Shown here: in pieces, positions 24,800 through 37,800 of the stretch | Numbering within the stretch: the first letter of the stretch is position 1 | Layout: each line of letters begins with the position of its first letter | NCBI RefSeq assembly: GCF_910596095.1 | Contig: NC_056555.1 | Location: 13,632,001 to 13,696,000 of the forward strand | DNA from: Thunnus maccoyii | Taxonomy: Eukaryota > Chordata > Actinopteri > Scombriformes > Scombridae | Length of the DNA: 64,000 bases | Direction: 5' to 3' | Notes under the pieces: model-generated | What the model was told of the DNA's origin: nothing | Databases searched by the model: none | What the model saw: the letters and a program-made list of their open reading frames with translations, nothing else | Program-made: the position numbers and the translations under genes

Positions 24800-27700
24800 A
24801 ACTGGGAAAATAGAGTGCTAGTGGTGATAGCTGAGTAAAACTAAAAATATTTGACAAATTGTCAAATATCTCCTCAAGACGAGGGCTATTTAATAGCTCC
24901 AATTCAAACTTTTAAACTTTTCAAATGTCCAGTTATACTTATATATTGTTGCTTGAATGAACCTCAACATATTTTATTAACTGATTATTAAAATATTAAT
25001 TTGATTTTTGCACTTTGTCTCCCATTGAACTGAAGTCTAAACCGGATGTTTTCTGCTTCTCTCCTACTTTCATTACTGATCATAAGCCCCTTATTTATGA
25101 TTTTAATCTTTATATTACAATATCTACAGTATATTGAAAGTGGTTTAAACTCCTAGCAGGATAGAGCGCTTCATGATGTATTTACAAGGTGTATTTCAGA
25201 TTCTTTGCTTTTTGGCCAAAAGCTTTATCTACATAAGATCAGTGACAAATGTCATGTTCTATTGTTTTATGCTGCTTTGATGTTGGTGCAAACCCAGACT
25301 GCCTGATACCATCAAAGTGAAAGCTGGTCCCACTGCTAATTTGGTCCTCAGTCACATCAACGTTACTTTAGTTTAGAGGTGCTTTAAAATACTAATGTGG
25401 GTTAAAATAATTGCAGAAAATATGATTGGAGTTACAGCTTTAGTTTTTTTGGATAAAATAAATGCTCAGGGGTAGTTGTTGAAATATTAGTTAATGAGTA
25501 GCTAATATTTCTCCCTTTAAATGCTGATGAATTCTCTCATTGCAGCTTGCCAAGGAGATAACACTCTTCTTTGGAAATATAGTTTTGGCAGTGTTCTGCT
25601 GTTTTCAAACTCCGTCCTCTCACTTCCTGTCAGTTCAGAATCGTCACTGAAATGTGAGTCATTCAGTGTCCTCTCAGTCAAGCAAATATGAGGAAAATGT
25701 TTTCAGTAGAAATCCCTCAGAACTGGTTGTGTTGACAAAGGCCTCAATGAAGCCCAGAGGACACTTGGTTTGTAAAAAAAATATTGTTATTTTTAATAAT
25801 TGTTTTGACAGGAGCATACAGGCTATGGGAGAGTATGGAAGCCTGTATTTTCCTGCATGCCTTCTGCTGCATCCACAGGACGACATTCTGAATTTCTTAT
25901 CATACAACTATGTTCATTTCATGTTTGTCTAAACAGGGACAAACATCTTTAATGCAAGTTTTCCTTGTTTACACATCTGTGAGAAAATCACATCCAGGCT
26001 TCAAACTCTTCCTGTTTCTGAGTGAATGCAGCCTTTAAAGAAATCTGCTGAATAATGAAATGAGATGCACTTTGTTTACCAAGTACCAAATAATCATAAA
26101 CAGTTTTATTCTAGAAATAGACTTAAAAAGACTTAAAAGATTGTAAAAACATCCTGTCAAAACTGATTTGATTATATTAGCAACACTAATATTTATATAT
26201 TGTGTTGAGATATTACATTCTATTAAACACTTTGGATGAAAACCTTATAACTATTCACTTTACATGAACACAACTTTGTTATAAAATCTCTAAACTGTAA
26301 TTTAAATATAAATATTTGATATTTGGGAAACTGTGAGAAAGCTTTGCAGACACTGCCACCTTGTGTTGTTCTTCACAGTCACTGTCGAACATGCTGTGAT
26401 AATGGAGGGTAGCAAGAGACAGGAAGGTGCAGCGTTGCCCTTTCAAACTTTGTCAGGAGAGTTGAGGAGACTAATGAAAGACAGCTGTGAGGGGAGGGGG
26501 AGGGGGTAAATCCAACAAATGCAGAATGGAGGAGAGCAGAAAGGTGTTATTCTGCTTTAGAAAGGGGACATTTAAAGACTTAAACCAGTTTTAAGTCTTT
26601 ACATTTAACATCTAAAACAAAAGTAGTGAAGGAGTTTCCTGGACTTCCCATGTGGACAACAATCTGTGCTGCTAGATGAGAGCTGATCCTGGAGCACGTC
26701 TGAATGATTTCTTTTTTTATTATTATTATTATTCTTTACTTGTCCTGCTCAGATCTGGATTTCAACTTCTTTATTGCATCAAACCAAAAGTTAAGTCTTT
26801 CTTCCTTTTACTCTCCTCAACATGTTTGGTGTTCATTCATTGATTATCATGATAAGGTTCTGGAGTAAATTCATTGATTTAATGGCCATTGACTTACTGA
26901 AGATGGACAAGAAAGAAAAAGAAGTTTAAAATGTACCCTTAACTACTATCTGGTTGCTTTGGATCTATTGTGATTACTTTAGTTTTATATTCAACCAGCA
27001 GATATGTAGTTTTTGTTCACAGTGTAAAAACAGCTATATTTACCATTTATATATTTACCTAGGAAGTTAAAGGGTTATGATTATTCACCCAACCTGTTCA
27101 CTACTGACTCTTAATTACTCAACAATCTTTATTTTATTCACTGAAAAAATCATATTATTGCTCATTTACCTGAACAGGATATCTAACTTTTTTCAGCTTC
27201 TCATACTTCTGTCTTAATTTAGCTCCTGTTTCGTAAAAAAACGCTTTTTTTGTGTTCGCCCACCAAGTGGCCAACTGCTTTACAGTCATGCCAACCTAAA
27301 TTACCACTGACATCAGTGGTTACGTTTACAGTGAAGCTGATCTTCAACATCAAACAGAAAACATCTGTTTCAGGCTCCAAAATAGTTCTTAAGGTTAAAT
27401 ATCATTTTCTATTCTGGTTTGTGTGATAATAGTCACCCGTCTAAATCAATTTTGCTAATCTGCACTTACTTCATATGTATGTCTAAAGCCTATTATTTTT
27501 TAAAAAAAATATTGTCTTTTTCTTCCTGTAGACAATCACTGACAGCTATTATAACTGACTGTAATGTCAGAAACTCTGCCTGTTAAAAATACAAGAGCAG
27601 TTGAATCTTTTTGAAGACATCTGAACATTTGAACTGTCAATATTACTTTACCATGGTAATTAAATAACATTCATACACATAAGAATTGACTTAAGTGATG

Positions 27701-29484
27701 TACAGTACTCATTTATTTTATATCTCCACAAGTAGCATACACACCAGCCTACTGACATTATATGGTAGTATGTAGAGTATGTACTCTGGCAGTGTAACAT
27801 CATTTTTTTCTTTTCTTTTTTTACATGAACCACAGTTTAAAAGGCCAATAAAAATGCAGAATCAAAGAGCAGGAAATATTTTTATGCCTCATTTCATTTT
27901 TTAATGCAAAATCCCCACTGAATTGTTGCAGATTGAAACAAATCGCTGTCTACCACTTGGGGGCACCAAAGTTACAAACTTTCAAATTCTACAAATAATG
28001 GATTGAATATCCTCCAAATCTGATGGTTACCAGTAACATATTTGAAAGCACTGTTTGGAAGTTCAGTTCTAAATTGTTGACAGTAAAAAAACAAGCAAAA
28101 TGTAAAATGATTTAGTCATATGGATCAAATGTAAACAATTATCCCAGTTTGGCCTTTGTAGTTAAAATCAGGCTTCTACAGTAAATGAGCTCAACATTGT
28201 GCTGCTGTCTATCCTATTACATTCTGGCTGAAAAGATTCGGCAATAAAACTTTTTTTTTTTTTTTCTTTTTTAAAAGAAATCACTTGAACAGTCAAGTGC
28301 TAAAATGATTCTACCGTTTCTCTGTGAAGAAAGTTCTAAGATGTGAAAACGTAAATGATCACACTGATAAGCAAAGAGGGGAAAAAAAAAATCTTTTGTG
28401 TTGTGGTTTCAGAGCATTAGAAACAAATGTCTGAAGCAGCAACAATCCACAATATTTGCAGTGCATGAAGTTGAACCCAGCTCGACTCCTGCACGCATCT
28501 GCAATTTCTGTTAGCATACAGCGGTTGGGAGTTTATCATATAGAAAACAAAAATAGATTTTCTTCTTACACTTCAGTGTCGCATATAGTTGGCCAGAATA
28601 CATTCAGAATATAATTGGATACCTTTTTTATATTGTGGCATTGGCCAGCACTAATCTTTAAAAATCACTACTCTAAATAACTTTCTAAGAGTTAAATCAT
28701 TTTCTGTTTATATTACAGCTCACAAGAAGTCCAACTGACCATAACTGCAGTCTCCAGTCCAGCATGATGGTGAAGGTTTGTGGTTCATCATCAGTTTTAC
28801 CTGTATAATAATCTCCACTCAAAGAGCGCTGATTACCATAGTAACAACATTTCTTAGTTTCTTAACTTACTCCTCCGGTGCAGAACATTGTATCAGCCGG
28901 CAATCTTTTCTCCTCGGGGCTGAAAGCTTTCTGAAGCAGCATGTAAACCACAAAAACGCCTTTTGAAATGAATGTGCAGCAAAATGCAAATGATCACTTC
29001 ATGGAGACACAAAATAACTGCAGAAAATGTTCTAAGTGTAATTATTTATAGCTGTTATGTTCTTCTTTGGGATCACAAAAAAAAACAGGAGCACTTTGTC
29101 ACCTGTGATTAATTTCTCTCTTTTAACGCTGATAAAAAACTAGTAAAATGATCTAAATCTATTTGACTTTTCAGCTGCACACTGTACGTAACAGACTGTA
29201 CAAACACTGGCCATACAGTATTAAGTGCTGATCTTTGCCCTAAACAACTAACATGTATTCTATTATGTAAAGATGTTTCTTTTTAGTAGCTTAACAGCTG
29301 CTGTAGGTAGTGCTGCCTGCTGTGATTATGGCAAGGCAAACATTCAGTATGTAAACAGTATTGTAGAACATTTTCTTTTCTCCATTGAAAGCTGAATATG
29401 TGTATGCGTTTCAAACGAAATGTTCTCAACTTTTGTTACAGACACAAATCTAAAAATCAGCTCACAAAACAGCCACAGACAGTA
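24800..29484. other. Intergenic spacer between convergent prr5 and napepld
   Basis: AT-rich DNA without a recognisable exon on either strand. It contains short A and T runs (e.g. about 28249-28266), a G-rich patch at about 26486-26507, and isolated CCCCAAGTGG-like words common in fish repeats. The right part must hold the napepld 3' UTR; minus-strand AATAAA sites such as 27717-27712 are possible ends. Confidence 0.5.
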
Positions 29485-32400
29485 TCAGTCAAACACTTCT
29501 CGTCCCTGTGAGGCTATAAGGCGAGACTCCCCGTGATGCAAGGTGAAGAAGGATTCTGGTTTCAGTCCTTTCTGTTCCAAGGCCTCTCTGAGACGAACCG
29601 GCGGCTCCAGGTAGTACTGGGTGAAGCAGGGACAGGAGGAGAGAGAGTTGAAGGCTATCTGTACATGACCATACTTTCAACAAGTTTATTTTAGCTCAGT
29701 GCTACAGTTTTTTTTTTTGACTGTTCACGACAGACTTTTGTTAGCTCATCTAACTTTTCCGAGCGCGGCAGCGAGCCAGAGGGCTACATTAAGCCGTGTT
29801 AGCTGCAGAAATAGTCATGCAGCTTAACAAACAATGAAACTTTTGTTTGGTTTGTGTTGCCAGAACATAATAGAGTGTCAAAGCACTTTTTTTTTTTTTT
29901 TTTTTTTACCTCCCATAACACTCTCTTTGGCTTTTATGTCTCCATCTCTGAAACCAGTGACAAACAGAACTCTCTGAACTACTGGGATTTATAATACTAA
30001 CCCACAAACCACTGCAGTTTTAAACAGACATTTTTCTGCATTGCACAGAAAAAAATTCCCAATAAAACTTGTTGTTGATACACCAAAACAGACTTTCCTT
30101 ATTTGATCTTGTATGTTAATCCATGGCATGCGCACAAAGCATAAGCTAGTCATTAACCAAATGACTACATGTTTGCTGCTACAGACACACCTACCTCATA
30201 GGCGAGGGCAAAGGTTCCCCAGTGAATAGCAACAGACTGTTTGGCCTGAAGGTCTTGGTGAATCTGAACAGCCTCCTCTGGGTCTACGTGCTGCCCCTGC
30301 ATCACATCCCTGAACAACCAAAAGAATATTCTTACAAGTCTGTCTCTTGTGCGTGGACTTTTAAAATGTTCAGTGATAATTATAACAGAATTTATACAGC
30401 ATTAAGTAACTAAATTTTATAGTTTAGAGATTGCATTTCCGCTGGTTTATTATTTTTTTTTAAGTGTTGATGTGTCATGTGAGGTGTGTAAATTTCATAC
30501 AGTACCTGGGCAGGTAAGCTCCAATAGGAATTGCTGCGAGGTCGAATGGGCCAAAGCGTCGCCCAATCTCCTGGAAAGATGGGCAGTAACCAGTATCACC
30601 AGCGAAGAAGAAGCGATGTTCTGGACCTAAAACAGACCAGCTGCCCCATAAAGACTGAGAGGAAACGGGAGAAGAGGAACAATGTGTTTTTTATTAAAAG
30701 AATCTGCTTTGATCTCAATTTAAAACTGCTGTTTTGTGCTTGATTGAAAGTGACTGAATTAAAGACTTATTTCATCACCAAGTTCTACAAGAAGTGGTTC
30801 AGTTTTGGATGCTTTCAAGATTCATATGATGAATTTGACTTGACGTTTGTATGTACATATTTTTTGCAAAATGTATTCTAAAAAAGGTATGAATTAATAC
30901 ACAAAGTCACAATCTTATCAATAATTTATCATTTGAATCAATTACCTTGTTATCATCCAGCGCGGTGCGTTTGCTCCAGTGCTGAGAGGGTGTGCAGACA
31001 AATGTGACATCATCGTGACCCGGCACACAGTTCTCCTCCCACCAATCCAGCTCCATCACGTTCTCACAGCCCACCTTCACCAGCCAGTCCATTAAACCAA
31101 GGGGCACGAACCTATGAAACACACACATGCACGCTTGGAATTAATATTAAAAGTGTGATTTTTGCTTACTAGCATCAAAGGCACATTGGTTGTTGACTGC
31201 TATCTTTCAATGCATCACACACACCAGCGTAGCTCCCCTCCAAAGCGTTCGTTAAGGCTGGCCACAGATCCAGCATCCAGGTGATCATAATGAGAGTGAC
31301 TAATGACGACAGCATCGATCCTGGGCAGCTAGAGGGAGGGAGGGGAAATAAGACAACAGAGATATGAAAATAGTGCGATGGTGAGAAATCATTGCAATAA
31401 TGAAGACTAAAAAAATACCAAACCTGTTCCACAGTGCAGGGGGGCCCTCTGAACCTTTTAGGCCCCATGAACTGGAACGGTGAGGCCCTCTGGCTGAAAA
31501 TCGGGTCTGTCAGAATGTTCAGCCCGTCCATTTCAACCAGAACTGTGGCGTGACCCAGCCAGGTGACTCTCAGACCTGGACTGGAGTCACAGTGGCTTGG
31601 GTTCTGCACAAAGTACGGTTCCATCACTGGGAGCTCACTGTCTAGGGCCTGCAGGTGGAGGATAGAGAGTAATGGCAACACAGAGGAATTAACAAAAGGG
31701 AGGATCGGTTATAGGAAGAGACAGTGAAACAGACAGAGAAGGCAGTGAGAGACTGCATCAGAGATGTCTAAATGAAAAAACTAAATTAACCATAATCCCA
31801 TAATCTCATCAGCATGGTTTTGTTGCTGCTTGCAGGACTGATTTATCCTCAATTTTAAAATGTTTGGCAACATCACAAGGATAAACAGCTGAGGTGGGAT
31901 TCTGCTTTTTTTGTTTGTTTTAATGGATCACACTGGCCATACAGCTGAAAAGCTCTGAGTTTTCTCTCTGTCTGGCCAATATTTATGCATATAATTTAAA
32001 AAGCTGCATCCTAACTCACTGTTAGCACTGTGAACTACCCTTCCATCATCAAACATTTGACCTATGACCTCTCTGGTTGTTGATTTTTCTTTAACACCTA
32101 TTCTTGTAAGTTCTCATACAACAAAACACTGATCAGCAAAAGCAATTAATGGGTTAAATTCTTTTCTATTGCTGTGTGAAAGCAGCCTTTGAAGCCCGTT
32201 AAGCCGTTACTGAGCTCAGCAACGTTTCCACTAGGTGCTATAAATAGTGTGTGGGTTGAGTCGACAAAGGGCAACGTTTCTACCAGCAGAGGTAGGAAAT
32301 ATAACCTCTAATACTGATCACTGTAAAGATAATACAAGTAAAATCGTATATATTATAGAAAGTGTTACATTTAAAACAACATCCATGACCAATCTGATAC

Positions 32401-33504
32401 TAATCATAGAGTAAAGCCCTGTTTTTTTTTAACATAATCCCTAATAATTACCCACCTCTTTACTAGTTGGTACATTGCTGTGATTTTTGTCCAGCAACAG
32501 GAACCTGAGCAGGGTGGGGTAAGAAGGGAACCGCCATGTGGACCAGGGGTTGATCCAGCGGCCATGTTTGTCTCGAGAAGACTTGGTCACGTCCTCCTGC
32601 AATAAAGTTAAACAATTATATTTTAGTCACTTATATCAAGCTTGAAAATGTCTGCTGTTTCTGTACATAAACCTAAGCAGGAAAGGGCGTATATGGAAAT
32701 GAGGAGGTTTGAGGTGGAGGCTGAAAAGGAGGTGTGTCTGTGTCTCAGGTAGAAGAGGGAGGTTTTAGACTGCAGGATGTGTGACGGGGAGGTGGGGTTT
32801 TTTACCTCCAGCCGATAGTCCAGGCGGAAGCTTTTGCGGGAGGAGCGAGAGGAGCTGCTCTTCCTCTGGGTCGGCACCTGAGGATCCGCTTCTCCGCCCT
32901 CAGCCCCTCTAAGCACTCCACCATCCTGGAGTACGCATACAAACACAAATACACACACACAGAATGATGGAGTCTGTTTGCAATCCCTAAGACATCTGAA
33001 ACAAGGTGGGAAATTAGAACCCTTAACCACATAACCAACAATCCTTCCTGTTGTACCTTAAAGATTTAGCTGTAGCTGGTAAAATGCCATTTTTAAATGT
33101 TGCTGCTGACTGTTTCTGTCTGGATTCCTGAGTATTATTTGCTGTCAAATAAACAAAGTTTGCAAAAAATGAGGAAATGAGGAAATTCAGGGTGTTTTCA
33201 ACATTAAATCATTTATTATTTGATCTCTGATGATTTTAACAGGTATCCCCTGTCACAAAAATCAACAGATAACACTGAAAGTGAAAATTTCAGCTCTCAG
33301 GTATCAAATTTACAACCACATTTCGACAGCTAGCGACCATGGAAACACACATCCCATGACAAAATTTGTTTAGAAATATTTCTTTCAATGAAAAACTACA
33401 TCTTGTTAACAAATAACAATAAGCAAATGAGAAGCCTGAATTACCTCCACCAGGCCTTTTCTCTCCTCCAGCGCTGCTCTGTCTGAAGACGATGGCTTCT
33501 CCAT
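29485..33504 (-). CDS. napepld: napepld: N-acylphosphatidylethanolamine-hydrolysing phospholipase D
   Basis: Coding exons in transcript order: 33504-33445, 32925-32806, 32596-32456, 31648-31424, 31328-31225, 31111-30946, 30654-30506, 30309-30195, 29616-29485; all GT-AG, total 403 aa (human about 393). The membrane-associated enzyme hydrolyses N-acylphosphatidylethanolamines to N-acylethanolamines such as anandamide, plus phosphatidic acid. It has the zinc metallo-beta-lactamase fold. The signature SHSHYDH supplies H193, H195, D197 and H198; H261 (TPSQHW), D292 (FAGDTGY) and H351 (AIHWGT) complete the di-zinc site. All correspond to remembered human ligands with a constant shift of eight residues. 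Other conserved blocks are [47 protein letters not shown] and YYLEPPV. The first 40 or so residues are divergent, as usual for this family. The 319-329 segment ([11 protein letters not shown]) departs from the human YEPRWFMKYQH. The start is the first ATG in the first coding exon, 16 bases from its acceptor. Confidence 0.96.
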
Positions 33505-33520
33505 AGGCTCACCACCACAC
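33505..33520 (-). other. napepld: 5' UTR part of napepld coding exon 1
   Basis: On the minus strand the acceptor gtgtgatag at 33521-33522 is followed by gtgtggtggtgagcct and then the start ATG at 33504. The exon therefore opens with 16 noncoding bases, which requires an upstream noncoding exon. A CA tract at about 33529-33548 lies just upstream and makes the polypyrimidine tract on the minus strand weak and GT-rich. Confidence 0.5.
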
Positions 33521-35421
33521 CTATCACACACACACACACACACACACAAAACACACACACCTTTAACTATGAAAGTTCTTCACAGTCAGTAAAATCGCAG
33601 CTTTCTCCTGTGGTGCTATCCTAAAGGAACTGGGGTTCACTTGCCTCGCTCGACAGCACACCAGAAACTCCTGAGGATGGTGACAACGTTACACATTCAA
33701 ACTGACCCAGTTATAAGCAGGATGCATTCACTAACCTTAACGCCACTGTGACAACAGCCGACAGTTAAACGGTACTAGTTTGCATGAGGCAGAAAGAGGA
33801 ATAATCAGACACAGATAACGATTAACTGCGCTGTATTCAAATGAATCCAAAACTAACCTAGTGGCTAATACGATGTCTCTTTTCTTTTTTTTTCCTTTTA
33901 TCTATTAACTTTTGCTGGCAGGACACATTAAAAAAACAAGTTTCCTCCTCCTTAGTGTGACAGATAACAAACACAGAGCTCAGTTTTTACTCATGTGTAA
34001 TGCTGATTGGGTGTGTGGGCTGATGCATGCATGGTACAAATATTTCAGACGTGTAAACAGGCTGTGTTAACTATCAAAACAAATGTTCAAATCTTTGACT
34101 CATATTGTTACATCAGTGCAGTTACAGTGCAGCAGCTTGCTACTTCCTTCTTGTACATTATCCAACTGAAACATGGTGCAATGATTCTTTAACTATGAGT
34201 TGAGCCCTAAATTGAACAAAAGACCTGCCCTTGATAAAAAAAAAACAAAACATACTTCCTCAATGAGTTCTGGGTAAATATGTGTGACAAAAAAAGAACG
34301 AAAGAGAGTTGCAAACATGAGAGTGAATTTGACATTTTAGTTTAGGGCCATGAAAACAAACACCTACATTTACATGGTGCATAAACTGATGTTGGCACCT
34401 ACACACTCCTGTGCCAGCAAGTCTATTATAACACCTCTTCCTTATCCTGCCATTATCCACAGCAATTACAGTGCAGGACACACCCTTAATAACTACTATC
34501 TACTCATGAATATCTTCTTCATGCACTTATATGAACAAATGCACTTGATGATGGCCTTCATTGCTATCAAATATCAATTATAATGGTCCCTTAATTTGTA
34601 TAAGAGAAATTTATGACTACCAAGTGTACGTGCCGTTGCATGAATGCTGTATGAAAGCCCACAGTGCATTTGCTGTCTTCGGGGAACCCCATACATTGAA
34701 GTTATGGCGTGCTGATGATGCACTCAGCCTCATGAATGGACTTTTAACTGCACACTACACACAGACACTGGGACAACAATGGAGCTCTGTGGTTGACAAC
34801 CAAAACAAAGATCTGTGTAAGCCAGCCAGCGTGCCCTGATGTGGTCATATGAACGACAAAACGCTGCAGCCTGCCGTCTGTCTTTCTCTGTTCCTCTGTT
34901 GTGTAGTTAAATTAAATTGAGACAAGCTGTTTCAACACATGACACAATACCCGCGTTTAGCAAAGGGAAAATCAATCACATATTGTCACATTTTGCAGGC
35001 CAGATTCCTCTCACGATGTAACTTTCAAGAGTGAACATGCTGTTATAACACACTAGTCTAAACATGAATGAGTCTAGTCCCTGTGATACTGACTGCCACA
35101 ACATATGATAAACAAAGTCTTAACAACTTAAGACATCTTCTATTATTTCCTGTTTAAAATGTGTGCACAGACACTGACACACAGGAAAGACAACACTGAC
35201 AAACTGACTACAACACCTGCAACATAAATACTTACTACAATACAATTAAAGTACATTTTAGCAGAATACTAGCCTTGCAAAAAATGTGTCCCTTTGGTAA
35301 AAACATAGTGATATAACAGATATTAAAATGCCACTGGATACAAGGCCACCACACAGTCATTATCCGAGTATCACGAGCGTTGTTACAGGCTTCAAAACAA
35401 ACTATTTTCGGATCAACTTAC

Positions 35422-35660
35422 CTGAAACGTGAACGCAACAGAAATAGCACCAGTTGTTTTCTTAGCGAGGAGACATTGTTGTGTGTACGTTAGCCATACG
35501 CTGCGTTAATGCGAGCTAGGTAACATTATCGGTAACTACACGGTTCACTGTGCATTTCCAATACCGTTTGCATTACTGTGACGAGTCTCTTAATGAGTGG
35601 CGACGGAAAACTTCAAAGACAAACAGTGAATGCTGCTGGTTAGGACGTCGTTCAGAGGTA
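35422..35660. promoter_or_regulatory. napepld: Probable napepld promoter and noncoding exon, possibly bidirectional
   Basis: On the minus strand a strong donor (cacgtttcag then gtaagt) ends a putative noncoding exon at 35422, correctly oriented to splice to 33520. On the plus strand, 235 bases away, another strong donor (cgttcagag then gtaagt) ends at 35657. The interval is richer in CpG (acgtcg, gcgagct, cgacgg) than its flanks. This fits a CpG-type promoter with divergent transcription, but no start sites can be shown. Confidence 0.45.
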
Positions 35661-35956
35661 AGTTTCTTTAAACGCAGCCGGACGGTGAGGATCATTAGTC
35701 GGTACCAGCTCTGTTTCTCTGACGTCAGTGCTAAACCCTCTGATCATGTGACCGCCCGAGAAACTCCCGCTTTGACTGCAGCAGTCCAAACATATATAAT
35801 GATGCTGTACGCCTTCCTTCTAATGCTGAAGATTGTGTGGAAAATATTTATATTGGTGAAACTAATATATTGAAAGAGAAGTGCTCTAATAAAAATATTA
35901 GGAAAACATTCAGTTGAGTTACTGTCCCATCATAGATGTTTGTGGTCCTTATTTTA

Positions 35957-36650
35957 AGGACCAGTGTGAAGGATTTAGGGTGATCAATTGGCAGAAATGG
36001 AATATAATATTCATAATAGAGCCTGACCGATACTGGATTTTTGGGGCCGATGCCGATAGCAATATTAGGGAGTAAAAAAATTCCGATATTGATATATCGG
36101 CCAATAATCTTATACATACAGAATGTATACACACACATTTTTTTGCAATGATCCTTCAAATGTGGTTATAAAACATTTGTGACAAAGCTATGCAATGGAG
36201 CCAGGATATTTTACAGTTTATTAATAAACTTCATTGTATCAGCGCACTGAAACAGTAAACTTCACTGGGAATTTAATAATTATAAAAAACTATAAATAAA
36301 AGAAACACAGAACAGAAAAAACATGTAGAAATGGAATATAACATTCATAAGCATGTTTTAATTGGTGTATAATCCCATGAAAATAAGAATTTTGTTTTTG
36401 TTACCTTAGAATGAGCCCTTTATATCTACATAGGGAGTGGGTCCTCTTCCACAGAGGCTGCCATGTTTCACCGCTATGTTTCTACAGTAGCCCAGAATGG
36501 ACAAACCAAACACTACTAGAGAGGGCCTTTTGCATTTTTTGCCTTTTTTGTGAGTTTTGCGGCCAATGTAGGTTCTCCTACACGCTTGAAAGGGAGGGGG
36601 GGGGGGGTATTTAGTTGGTTGCAATTTGCAACCAACTGCTAGTGTTTGAA
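35957..36650 (+). mobile_element. GGACCAGTGTGTA-family element with nested insertion
   Basis: It begins aaggaccagtgtgaaggatt and contains ggcagaaatggaatataata, then a second repeat from about 36019 (gagcctgaccgatactgg, later tatcggccaat) up to about 36327. The host sequence then resumes as gaaatggaatataacattca. The later part matches the copy at 4163-4921, including the ccatgttt...ctacagtagcccagaatgg and cctacacgcttgaaag blocks. A run of eleven or so G residues is at about 36595-36607. Confidence 0.65.
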
Positions 36651-37112
36651 GGATGCTGTTCATCCCTCCAGAAGAGTTCAACAGACTTGTAGAATCAATG
36701 TCAAGGTTGAGGAACACCATTCTTCCAAAAGATATTCCCTTATTTGGTGTTTTGATGATGATGATGGAGAGTGCTGTTAAACACATCGGTCCAAAATCTC
36801 CCATAGGTGTTCAATCAGGTTGAGATCTGGTGACTGCGAAGGCTGTAGCATATGATTCACATCATTTTCATACCCATCAAACTATTCAGTGACCCCTCGT
36901 GTCCTATGAATTGGGGCATTGTCATCCTGGAAGAGACCACTCCCATCAGGATAGAAATGTTTCATCATAGGATAAAGGTGATCACTCAGAACAACTTTGT
37001 ATTGATTTGCAGTGACCCTTCCCTCTAAGGGGACAAGTGGACCCAAACCATGCCAGCAAAATGCTCCCCAAAGCATAACAGAGCCACCAGATCCCCTCAC
37101 TGTAGGGGTCAA
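36650..37112 (-). pseudogene. Broken Tc1-family transposase (C-terminal half)
   Basis: The minus strand encodes a Tc1 transposase fragment: GGSVMLWGAFCWHGLGPLVP, then GLFQDDNAPIHRTRGVTE carrying the second catalytic aspartate, then a stop. After the stop it continues recognisably through YENDVNHML and [18 protein letters not shown], which carries the third acidic residue, with more stops further on. The N-terminal helix-turn-helix half and clear terminal repeats are missing. It belongs to a different Tc1 lineage from the remnant at 16673-17181. Confidence 0.85.
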
Positions 37113-37600
37113 GCATTCAGGCCTGTAACAGTTTTTCCTTTAATTTGTCACCCAAAAAATGTAATCTTTTTTTGTTTGTTTTTGTTTTCTATTGTTTATC
37201 TGTCTATTTGTACCTCTGTATATGAATATCTGTACAAGAAATGAAATAAGAAATAAAAAGATATATAAATGACTAAAATCTGACTAAAATAGAAACAAAA
37301 GAAAAGGCATATTTAGTTAAAAGTAATACAATTTTCTTAAAAAATATTTTTAATATTTATTTTTACTTATTTTAGTATGACCACTACTAGTACGGGTAAG
37401 GTAAGTTTTCTAAGGAAAATTAACAATATTAATAACACAGTGAAGAAAAGCAGCCGAGTAACTCATTTATTTTCTTGAATATAAATTGAATTGTTTATTT
37501 GTTTATTTCATTTTTTCCTGATAGGGAGATATACATTTTTTAATTTATTATTTATATATTTAATTTCTTACTTTTAAGCACCTGTTTAATCATATATCTA

Positions 37601-37800
37601 AGGGCTGCAAGTAACGATTATTTTCACTATCGATTAATTGTTTGGTCTATATATCAGAAAATGTTGAAAAATGTCATCACTGTTGCCCAAAGCTCAAGGT
37701 GCAACTTCAAATGTCTTGTTTTGTCCCGACCAACAGTCCAACCCAAATATTTACTATCATAAAGGACGAAAGGAACCAGAAAATATTAACATTTGATATT
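37601..37800 (+). mobile_element. GGGCTGCAAC-type MITE copy, left part
   Basis: It starts agggctgcaagtaacgatta and continues with ttttcactatcgattaattg, caacttcaaatgtcttg and ttttgtcccgaccaac. These blocks are shared with the copies at 3984-5063 and 12903-13212. The inverted right end is not clear. Confidence 0.65.

Noticed and set aside
31175-31681. 168-aa minus-strand ORF as an intact protein
   Set aside because: It is napepld exon 4 read through the following intron; the correct frame continues after splicing to 31328.
35550-35873. 107-aa plus-strand ORF near the napepld promoter
   Set aside because: A donor lies inside it at 35658, and the translation matches nothing; treated as a possible noncoding exon only.
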